NCBI GenBank assembly: GCA_017466065.1
Contig: JAFTUV010000009.1
Coordinates: 1 to 64,000 of the forward strand
Direction: 5' to 3'
DNA: 64,000 bases
From: Bacteroidaceae bacterium
GTDB lineage: Bacteria > Bacteroidota > Bacteroidia > Bacteroidales > Bacteroidaceae
Shown piece by piece: positions 17,392 through 24,078 of the stretch (within the stretch, counting starts at the first letter, position 1; each line of letters starts with the position of its first letter). Both the position numbers and the translations under genes were made by a program. The notes under the pieces were generated by a model that was not told the DNA's origin, made no database searches, and saw only the letters and a program-made list of their open reading frames with translations.

Positions 17392-17946
17392 TTGCTTGGG
17401 AAAATCTATGATGAACCGAGAGAGGATGAAAACAACAAGCCAAAAACAAACGTTGTTGTAAACACCACCAGAAAGTGGTATGGGAAAAATAGCACTGCTA
17501 GCACTTTCACAGCAACTGCATACAATGAACTAGGCGAAAAGATTGACTCAATGAATGGTTATTTTTTAGAGCCACACGTTAATTACGATAGTGCTAGAAT
17601 TGCGAACAGTGATAAAGCTATAATGTACGGGACATACAATGTTATTCCTAAGGCAGAACTTGAAAGGAGAATAAACGAAGAAAGAAGAAAAAGAGGGGAA
17701 CAGGATATTCAACTAACCTATAAATGGTATGTAGATAGCGTGCCTGGCCGTAGTGGTATAGCAATTCACACAGGTAATTATGGGAAGGACACAGAAGGCT
17801 GTTTCTTACCTGGCGAAAGTTATTCATATGATAAAACGACGGAGACTTACAATGTATGGAATTCTAAGAAAAAGACAAAAGAACTTTTTGATTTCTTCGA
17901 TAACTACGGACAAAATGGAATAAAAATAAATGTTACCCAAGAATAA
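17338..17946 (+). CDS. Candidate toxin/effector with DUF5675-like domain (cassette 1)
   Basis: A 202-residue protein without a signal peptide. Residues 1-20 carry the motif shared by the three cassettes (MNN, five variable residues, Q, basic, VPSLIE). From about residue 30 the rest resembles DUF5675: a strand-rich start, an IPKAELERR stretch, and VPGRSGIAIHTGNYGKDTEG followed by C155. H144 and C155 sit where a His-Cys active pair would be, recalling L,D-transpeptidase-like folds; that comparison is my inference. The ATG at 17338 is chosen over a TTG at 17314, which lies inside the promoter. The secreted partner gene follows after 25 nt. AT-rich codon use differs from neighbouring genes. Confidence 0.62.
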   Translation: MNNLFNKRQRVPSLIEEALLGKIYDEPREDENNKPKTNVVVNTTRKWYGKNSTASTFTATAYNELGEKIDSMNGYFLEPHVNYDSARIANSDKAIMYGTYNVIPKAELERRINEERRKRGEQDIQLTYKWYVDSVPGRSGIAIHTGNYGKDTEGCFLPGESYSYDKTTETYNVWNSKKKTKELFDFFDNYGQNGIKINVTQE

Positions 17947-17971
17947 CAGATTCCTATAAATAACCAATATC

Positions 17972-18604
17972 ATGAAACGACTATTATCAGTAATATTTCT
18001 GCTTGCGGCATTGCTTGCAACAGTTTCGGCGCAACATTTTATCATAGACACACAAAGATTGAATAAAGCCTACGATGAATTATCGCAAAACCCGCAATCG
18101 GTACATAAGCAAAGAGAGTTTTTCAATGCGTTTCCCAGTTCTTGGCAAGAGTATTATGATACATACAAATATTGCAACAACGAGGGTTACGACCTTTCTA
18201 TGTACAGCCAAGCATTTGAACATATAAAAGCATTAGAGAATTGCACAGAAATAAACGACACACTCTATTGCAACAAACTTATTGCCTTATCGGTTGGAGC
18301 ATCACTCGATGCCGATGCGCCTAACTACCTGCAAAAATTACTGCACCACACAATACAACAAAAAAACAATGTATTTATTCATTGCTTGTCACAGATAGAG
18401 AAAGGGCACCAAATGCAATTCTGGCAATTTTATTGGTCGAGTACTATAGACGGCAAAAGCCGGAAAGAAAGATTTGAGGAGCTTTATAATATCAACAAGG
18501 AGAAGTACCCTTGTTTAATGGAAACGATGTCCATTGCATTTGAATACTTTAATAACAAGGTGCTTTTTATGGAAGATTTCATCAATATGATGAATAGCAA
18601 ATAA
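17972..18604 (+). CDS. Secreted protein, candidate immunity partner (cassette 1)
   Basis: A 210-residue protein with a clear signal peptide (MKRLLSVIFLLAALLATVSAQ), so it is exported to the periplasm. The mature part is predicted helical, with paired cysteines in the middle (NCTEINDTLYC). I recognise no family. It starts 25 nt after the DUF5675-like gene and probably shares its transcript. An immunity role is inferred from position and compartment, by analogy with the lipoprotein partners of cassettes 2 and 3, to which it shows no visible sequence similarity. Confidence 0.5.
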   Translation: MKRLLSVIFLLAALLATVSAQHFIIDTQRLNKAYDELSQNPQSVHKQREFFNAFPSSWQEYYDTYKYCNNEGYDLSMYSQAFEHIKALENCTEINDTLYCNKLIALSVGASLDADAPNYLQKLLHHTIQQKNNVFIHCLSQIEKGHQMQFWQFYWSSTIDGKSRKERFEELYNINKEKYPCLMETMSIAFEYFNNKVLFMEDFINMMNSK

Positions 18605-18752
18605 CAAAAAACTTCCTTTCATCGCCTTTTACAGCCAAGTATGTCTAAAATCAATCCTGAAAATCTCCGGGAATGTTGGGATTCGCGATATAGCACGGTC
18701 ATTGGGAACCGGGTTATCACTGTTTTATTCGTACCATCACAGCATTATCGGG

Positions 18753-19137
18753 TCAGAAGCCAAGTTTTTCTGCGGTTTTGAATAAAAGGGTGTTATTACT
18801 GAAAAGTTCCAATGTAACCCCACAATCGGCATCCAAAAAGAAACGCCCTGTGGCTTTGTTCCCGCGCTTGGGAGTGAGCAAGCGAGCCTGTGGCAAGTAG
18901 TTGCCATCACTGCCAATCTCCGGCATCTGTATTCTTGCGCCACCAAAAAAATGCCACAAGCAGCGAATCGCCTCGCTCGCCTATGCTCACCGATATATTC
19001 TGCACAGAGTCGTTTGCAGAGAGATTCTCCCAACAACCCACAAACGGCGCGGGAGAGATGCCCGCAACATCAACTTGTTTATTTCCACCGCAAGCAATAA
19101 TGCCTAATACACTTAAAACTACCAATAATCTTTTCAT
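18753..19137 (-). pseudogene. Frameshifted lipoprotein gene at a T7 tract
   Basis: Reading leftward from ATG at 19137, a lipoprotein signal (MKRLLVVLSVLGIIAC) is followed by a mature domain that runs into a stop at 18907. After a run of seven T (minus strand, about 18944-18950) a second frame continues with plausible protein (FGGARIQMPEIG ... TAEKLGF) to a stop at 18753. Removing one T joins the two into about 127 residues. Either this is a pseudogene, a phase-variable gene or a homopolymer sequencing error. It lies opposite to the cassettes and may be an orphan lipoprotein of the same kind. Confidence 0.6.
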
Positions 19138-19207
19138 AAGCTACTTATCTTATTGCGAAAATACCAAATTCAATTTATTTTACGCGATAACCAATAGGTT
19201 TTTATCA

Positions 19208-19497
19208 TTTTTTGCAATCAAACATCTCTTAATTTATCGCATTGGAAGAAACGCGAAACATTTTTAGTTGCAAAATTAGCATTTTAACAACCTTGTTGCT
19301 ATGTTTGCGTTGTACTTTTGCCTAAAAAAGAGTATGAACAATTATCTTGACAACGGACAAAAAGTGCCAAGCCTTATTGAGATTGCAACTGCGTATGAGG
19401 ACGGAAACGAAGGAAATGTTAAACAAAAGGAGAAGGGCATTTATGAAACTTATCAAGACCTGACCGATGATGAGAAGCGTTTTGTATTCCGTCATCC
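19208..19497 (+). repeat. Long direct repeat, copy 1 (promoter and toxin N-terminus)
   Basis: A 290-nt segment nearly identical to 20302-20592. It covers the upstream region, promoter (TTG 19293-19295, 17 nt, TACTTTTG 19313-19320) and the first 54 codons of the second cassette gene. The two copies are 1,094 nt apart, so the repeat unit is one toxin plus one lipoprotein gene. Confidence 0.9.
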
Positions 19498-19840
19498 CGG
19501 ATATGCGTATAAGTTCAATGGAAATGCTGAAAAAGCAAAAAAAATCGGAAGACAATTAGGAGGTTCTGCAAACGGCTATGGCGATGCTGTAAGACATTGT
19601 TACTGGTGCGCGCTTAATCAAATGGCAGCCGGTCTAAATTCGCCACTTGCAAAAGAATTTGGGGACGCTCACGAGAACACACCAACTAATACAAGAAATG
19701 AGATGCAAATGGATCTGCACAACAATAGTGTAGGCTATTCTTTGGGCAATCAAGCTATCATAAACGGATGGAGCGAAGAAGAATTATTAAATAACATAAT
19801 AAACGCAGCGAATAATGGAACACTACAAATTGGATTTTAA
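19334..19840 (+). CDS. Candidate toxin/effector with DUF6973-like domain (cassette 2)
   Basis: A 168-residue protein without a signal peptide. It has the shared start (MNN, five residues, QKVPSLIE). Then comes a charged linker, and from about residue 40 a helical domain that resembles DUF6973, found at the C-termini of polymorphic toxins. Conserved polar positions are H88 in GDAVRHCYW, H113 and E114 in FGDAHEN, and D127 and H129 in MDLHNN. This His/Asp/Glu pattern suggests a metal-dependent hydrolase, which is inference. The start at 19334 is preferred to 19301, which lies inside the promoter. The lipoprotein gene overlaps its 3' end by 26 nt. Confidence 0.62.
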   Translation: MNNYLDNGQKVPSLIEIATAYEDGNEGNVKQKEKGIYETYQDLTDDEKRFVFRHPGYAYKFNGNAEKAKKIGRQLGGSANGYGDAVRHCYWCALNQMAAGLNSPLAKEFGDAHENTPTNTRNEMQMDLHNNSVGYSLGNQAIINGWSEEELLNNIINAANNGTLQIGF

Positions 19841-20315
19841 GATACCCTTTCTCATTCTTGTTATTGCCTTCTTATTTACAAGTTGTAACAAAATCACAAA
19901 TATATTGGACATACTTGGAGTTATACCACCAGAAGAACTACAACTTGAACTTAAACTTGAACAACAAATAACAGGAAAAGCATTCTCGTTTGCCGATTAT
20001 TGTAAAGAGGAATACGACAGCATATTCTTGGTTTATCCATATTTCAATACAGAAAAAGTAGACTTTGTCAATTTGAGAATGTCGGACAGACTAAGAAGTG
20101 TTTGCAATGACAATACCGATTTTGATTCATTCTCTACACTTCTTTTTATTAACAAAGGAGAGGTCGCTGCTTTCTCTGAAATTGGTTGTGAAAAAATCCG
20201 CCTCACACCACCTGCAATACCAGAAGAAATATACAAATTCTCTTTTAAACAAAAATTCATCTTGGACAAAGACAGATATGCTCATATATACGAGGAATAC
20301 GTTTTTTGCAATTAA
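19815..20315 (+). CDS. Lipoprotein, candidate immunity protein (cassette 2)
   Basis: A 166-residue protein with a lipoprotein signal (hydrophobic stretch ending LFTSC, Cys near residue 24). It starts 26 nt before the end of the cassette-2 toxin gene, which implies translational coupling. It shares two blocks with the cassette-3 lipoprotein: FSFADYCKEEYDSI in the middle and FSFKQKFILDKDRYAHI near the end. The region between these is strongly diverged. Its last five codons lie inside the long direct repeat. No family recognised. A membrane-anchored protein next to a signal-less toxin fits protection against an effector acting in the periplasm. Confidence 0.58.
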   Translation: MEHYKLDFKIPFLILVIAFLFTSCNKITNILDILGVIPPEELQLELKLEQQITGKAFSFADYCKEEYDSIFLVYPYFNTEKVDFVNLRMSDRLRSVCNDNTDFDSFSTLLFINKGEVAAFSEIGCEKIRLTPPAIPEEIYKFSFKQKFILDKDRYAHIYEEYVFCN

Positions 20316-20592
20316 ACATCTCTTAATTTATCGCATTAGAACAAACGCGGAACATTTTTAGTTGCAAAAATTAGCATTTTAACAGCCTTGTTGCTATGTT
20401 TGCGTTGTACTTTTGCCTAAAAAAGAGTATGAACAATTATCTTGACAACGGACAAAAAGCGCCAAGCCTTATTGAGATTGCAACTGCGTATGAGGACGGA
20501 AACGAAGGAAAAGTTAAACAAAAGGAGAAGAGCATTTATGAAACTTATCAAGACCTGACCGATGATGAGAAGCGTTTTGTATTCCGTCATCC
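20302..20592 (+). repeat. Long direct repeat, copy 2
   Basis: Near-identical to 19208-19497 with a one-base indel in an A-run. It carries the promoter (TTG 20388-20390, 17 nt, TACTTTTG 20408-20415) and the first 54 codons of the cassette-3 gene. Confidence 0.9.
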
Positions 20593-20935
20593 GATGCTTG
20601 CATATGATTTCAACAACAACGCCAATAAGGCAAGGAGTGCTGTTGAACATTTTCCGGATAAAGAAGATGGATATGGTGATGCAGTCAGGCATTGTTATTG
20701 GTGCGCGCTTAATCAAATGGCAGCCGGTCTAAATTCGCCACTTGCAAAAGAATTTGGGGACGCTCACGAGAACACACCGAAAAACGACATAAATGCAAAA
20801 ACAATGGATTTACATAATAACTCCGTTGGATACTATTTAGGGAACCAAGCCATTATAAATAGTTGGGACGAAGAAGAACTTTTAAAAAATGTAATAAATA
20901 CTGCGAACAATGGGAAACTTTATATGCTTAAATAA
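20429..20935 (+). CDS. Candidate toxin/effector with DUF6973-like domain (cassette 3)
   Basis: A 168-residue paralogue of the cassette-2 protein. The first 54 residues are almost the same; residues about 55-90 differ strongly. An 80-nt stretch (20699-20778) is then identical at DNA level to 19604-19683 before the sequences diverge again. All the polar motifs are kept (VRHCYW, FGDAHEN, MDLHNN). The start is ATG 20429, not 20396. The lipoprotein gene overlaps its end by 26 nt, as in cassette 2. The mosaic pattern suggests gene conversion or selection on the variable part. Confidence 0.62.
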   Translation: MNNYLDNGQKAPSLIEIATAYEDGNEGKVKQKEKSIYETYQDLTDDEKRFVFRHPMLAYDFNNNANKARSAVEHFPDKEDGYGDAVRHCYWCALNQMAAGLNSPLAKEFGDAHENTPKNDINAKTMDLHNNSVGYYLGNQAIINSWDEEELLKNVINTANNGKLYMLK

Positions 20936-21350
20936 CATCATAATAGCAATAATAGCAACATTGTTATTTATTAGTTGCAAACCCAATGAACCTAAACTTG
21001 AGTTTCATTTTGAAAGACAGGCAATCGGAGAAGCATTCTCTTTTGCCGATTATTGCAAGGAAGAATATGACAGCATATATTTAATACACCCTTATGATGA
21101 TGAGGATATCGTTTGGTCGCTACCATATAAGATGTCAAAAAGACTAAGAGAGAAAATCAGTTACACACTGAATGACACTTTTGTCAGATTTCTGTTTATA
21201 AAAAACGACACGGTAAAAGCATATACCGAAATAGAAAAACCGGCAGCTCGCTTTTCTAAACCTGAGATTACTAATCACGGACCGAAATTCTCTTTTAAAC
21301 AAAAATTCATCTTGGACAAAGACAGGTATGCTCATATATGCGAAGAATAA
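20910..21350 (+). CDS. Lipoprotein, candidate immunity protein (cassette 3)
   Basis: A 146-residue lipoprotein (hydrophobic stretch ending LFISC, Cys near residue 23), homologous to the cassette-2 partner. The FSFADYCKEEYDSI block and the C-terminal FSFKQKFILDKDRYAHI block are shared, while the rest is diverged, in parallel with divergence of the two toxins. It ends CEE and lacks the last residues of its paralogue. A 190-nt gap with the promoter of the acyltransferase gene follows. Confidence 0.58.
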   Translation: MGNFICLNNIIIAIIATLLFISCKPNEPKLEFHFERQAIGEAFSFADYCKEEYDSIYLIHPYDDEDIVWSLPYKMSKRLREKISYTLNDTFVRFLFIKNDTVKAYTEIEKPAARFSKPEITNHGPKFSFKQKFILDKDRYAHICEE

Positions 21351-21425
21351 TATTTCATCGCCAATAAAAAAGCTATCACAGAATAGCAAATAACAATCAA
21401 TGTTAAGAAGATAGGCCCGAGCGCA

Positions 21426-21455
21426 TTGCGATGTTCTAAAAAAGAATTATCTTTG
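21426..21455 (+). promoter_or_regulatory. Promoter of the MBOAT-SGNH operon
   Basis: TTG (21426-21428), exactly 19 nt, then TATCTTTG (21448-21455). The start codon is at 21541, leaving a leader of about 80 nt. Confidence 0.7.
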
Positions 21456-21540
21456 CATCGAAGATGCATATTGCGGCATTTAAACAAAGGTGCCACATTT
21501 GCCCGGTGGTACTTTCTCACACAACACACACAACTACACG

Positions 21541-22980
21541 ATGTTATTCAATTCATTAGAGTATCTCATTTTTTTACCGATAGTGTTCATTCTCTATTGG
21601 TTCGCATTCAAGAAAAGGGAGTGGCAGAACCTCCTCATTGTTGTTGCAAGCTATTACTTTTACGGATGTTGGAGCTGGAAATTCCTGCTGCTTATAGCAT
21701 TCACCACATTCAGCAGCTATTTGAGCGGAGTTCTCATTGAAAAATATGAAGGCAAAAGAATTCTCCAAAAGACAGCCTGTGCAACAAACATCATCATAAA
21801 CATCGGCATACTTTGTGTGTTCAAGTACTATAACTTTTTCGCAGAAAGCCTTGCCGATATGTTTGCCGTTGCCGGGATTGAACTTGATTGGGTAACACTC
21901 GATGTAATTCTTCCTGTGGGAATAAGTTTCTACACTTTCCAAGCATTGAGCTACACTATCGACATTTACCAGCATAAATTCAAGGCAACCAAGCACATAG
22001 TATCGTTCTTTGCATACGTCAGTTTCTTCCCGTTACTTGTTGCCGGCCCCATCGACCGAGCCAGCAATCTGTTACCGCAGTTCGAAAAGGCAAGAACATT
22101 TAACTACGACAAGGCTGTCGATGGCTTGCGACAGATTCTGTGGGGATTATTCAAAAAAATGGTGGTTGCCGACAACTGCGCAACTGCGGTAAATGCATTC
22201 TTTGCTAATTACGAAGGGTTCGACGGGTTCAACCTCTTCTGCGGAGGAGTGATGTTTACCATACAGATTTATTGCGACTTCTCGGGATATTCCGATATTG
22301 CATTGGGCTCGGCACGCCTGTTCGGCTTTGAAGCTATGCGAAACTTCCGTTACCCGTTCTTTGCACGCGACATTGCAGAAATGTGGCGCAGATGGCACAT
22401 TTCGCTCACCACTTGGTTCCGCGACTATATTTATATACCGCTGGGGGGCAGCCGATGCAGCAAATGGAAGATTGTGAGAAACACTTTGGTTATTTACCTT
22501 GTGAGTGGCCTGTGGCACGGTGCCAACTGGACTTTTGTGGCGTGGGGACTCTTTCACGCAATACTCTTTATTCCCATAATATTAAGCGGCAAGAACCGTA
22601 AATATACCGATTCTGTGGCCGAGGGTCGCTACCTGCCCTCATTCAAAGAGCTGGGGCAGATGCTGGGCACATTCCTCTTGGTTATGTTCGGCTTTATAAT
22701 TTTTCGCGCCGACAGCATCACACAGGCTTGGAACTACATTGCACGAATTTTCACGGAATTCACCTTTTCATCGTTGGAATATGGCGAAAAGGCATTGCAA
22801 TATGCAGCCATAATGCTGGTGGTAGAGTGGATTTATCGCGACCGTGCACACGGCCTGCAAATAAGAGGTAACGGCTTGATGAAATATCGTATGACGCGCT
22901 GGGTGGCATACGCCGCGCTTATCTATATGATTCTCACAGTGAGCGGCACACAGGCAACATTTATTTACTTCCAATTCTAA
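21541..22980 (+). CDS. MBOAT family O-acyltransferase
   Basis: A 479-residue polytopic membrane protein of the DltB/AlgI type, which moves acyl groups across the membrane onto extracytoplasmic glycans. It has many hydrophobic helices, the GISFYTFQALSY and VAGPIDRASNLLPQF segments, and the conserved region RRWHISLTTWFRDYIYIPLG followed by the family histidine in SGLWHGANWTF. The ATG at 21541 gives the usual MLFNSLEYLIFLP start. The open frame upstream to 21490 is not conserved. The next gene encodes a putative SGNH partner, the usual arrangement for such acyltransferases. Confidence 0.93.
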   Translation: MLFNSLEYLIFLPIVFILYWFAFKKREWQNLLIVVASYYFYGCWSWKFLLLIAFTTFSSYLSGVLIEKYEGKRILQKTACATNIIINIGILCVFKYYNFFAESLADMFAVAGIELDWVTLDVILPVGISFYTFQALSYTIDIYQHKFKATKHIVSFFAYVSFFPLLVAGPIDRASNLLPQFEKARTFNYDKAVDGLRQILWGLFKKMVVADNCATAVNAFFANYEGFDGFNLFCGGVMFTIQIYCDFSGYSDIALGSARLFGFEAMRNFRYPFFARDIAEMWRRWHISLTTWFRDYIYIPLGGSRCSKWKIVRNTLVIYLVSGLWHGANWTFVAWGLFHAILFIPIILSGKNRKYTDSVAEGRYLPSFKELGQMLGTFLLVMFGFIIFRADSITQAWNYIARIFTEFTFSSLEYGEKALQYAAIMLVVEWIYRDRAHGLQIRGNGLMKYRMTRWVAYAALIYMILTVSGTQATFIYFQF

Positions 22981-22987
22981 AAACAAT

Positions 22988-23881
22988 ATGAAAAAATTTA
23001 TATTGAAGTTAGTGGCTTTTGCACTGATTCCCATTGGCATATACATCTATTTTGCACTATTTGTGCCGGTTCCCGACGATTTATATTTCGAAGCCTATAA
23101 ACGAAAATGCGAATTGCTCGACACTACCCCGAGCCCGCGCATTGTATTTGTGGGAGGCAGCAATCTGGCATTCTCCCTCGACAGCAAGCGCGTTTCCGAC
23201 TCATTGCAACTGCCCGTTGTAAACAGTGCCCTACACGCAGGCATAGGATTGAAATTCATAATCGACGATGTTACACCACGATTGCGCGAGGGTGACATAG
23301 TTGTAGTATCGCCCGAATATCAGCATTTCGACGGCGGATGCCACGGTGAAAGTATGACCCTGCCTATGGTGCTTAAAGCTACCGGATGGAAGAACCTTCA
23401 TCTGCTCAACCTGAAACAGTGGGGTGTGGTACTCAACGGAATTCCGCAATTCCGCAAGTACCAAAAAGTTAAAATGGACGAAAGAACATACAGAGCTTCG
23501 AATTTTAACGAATATGGCGACGAAGTGGCGCACCTCGCACTGCCCGGCATTGAAATTCCCGCACCGGGACCGGCCGTTACCCCTATCGACGAGGAATTTT
23601 GTGAATATTTCGGCCGCAAATTAAAGGAAATTGACGAGAAATGTAAAGTAATAATCACCCCCTGCGTGTGTCGCGAAAGCCTTTACAAGGCCTATAAACC
23701 GACAATAGACAAGGTTGAGCAGAAGTTCGTGGAACTCGGTTACCCATTCAATGTTGCCACAGAAAAACACGCCTTACACGACAGTTGCGCATTCGACACC
23801 GATTATCATATGAACAAATATGGCGTGGAGATATTCACAGATATGATTATAGAGGAACTCAAAAGGGAACTCGACAGATAG
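22988..23881 (+). CDS. SGNH-like membrane-anchored acyltransferase partner
   Basis: A 297-residue protein with one N-terminal membrane helix (residues about 5-24) and an extracytoplasmic domain. FVGGSNLAFS resembles the SGNH block I, with Ser in a GGSN context, and the late DTDYHMNKYG has the D-x-x-H spacing of block V. A mid-domain VVSPEYQHF segment fits block III. By analogy with AlgX/AlgJ or DltD-like proteins it may complete acyl transfer from the MBOAT protein to a glycan, or remove acyl groups. The target glycan is unknown. Confidence 0.68.
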   Translation: MKKFILKLVAFALIPIGIYIYFALFVPVPDDLYFEAYKRKCELLDTTPSPRIVFVGGSNLAFSLDSKRVSDSLQLPVVNSALHAGIGLKFIIDDVTPRLREGDIVVVSPEYQHFDGGCHGESMTLPMVLKATGWKNLHLLNLKQWGVVLNGIPQFRKYQKVKMDERTYRASNFNEYGDEVAHLALPGIEIPAPGPAVTPIDEEFCEYFGRKLKEIDEKCKVIITPCVCRESLYKAYKPTIDKVEQKFVELGYPFNVATEKHALHDSCAFDTDYHMNKYGVEIFTDMIIEELKRELDR

Positions 23882-23905
23882 TTATAACACATTCAATACC
23901 ACAAC

Positions 23906-23948
23906 CGGGCGGTTCTTGCCTTGTCATCGACAGGACGGGAACCGCCCG
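23906..23948 (+). terminator. GC-rich hairpin after the MBOAT-SGNH operon
   Basis: CGGGCGGTTC (23906-23915) pairs perfectly with GAACCGCCCG (23939-23948), and the inner part can extend (CTTGTC with GACAGG). No strong T-run follows, so termination is likely but not certain. Confidence 0.6.
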
Positions 23949-24078
23949 CTGTTTATGCCCCAAAAACGATGTAATGTAAAAAAATATTGCAAAGCCCTCT
24001 GCATTTAATAAAATTATATATATTTGTAAATTGATTTAGTATATCAACCAAAGAACACTAATAACAAACTATAATTTT

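Noticed and set aside
18605..18752. Possible small gene or IS remnant between cassette 1 and the broken lipoprotein
   Set aside because: A 46-codon frame begins at 18640 but has no recognisable content, and no terminal inverted repeats are visible.
19301..19333. Longer start for the cassette toxins (ATG 19301; likewise 20396 and TTG 17314)
   Set aside because: These codons lie within the -7 promoter region (TATGTTTG/TACTTTTG), so they would not be in the mRNA.
19208..20592. CRISPR or other short-repeat array
   Set aside because: There are only two long copies forming a gene duplication; no regular short repeats with spacers anywhere in the window.
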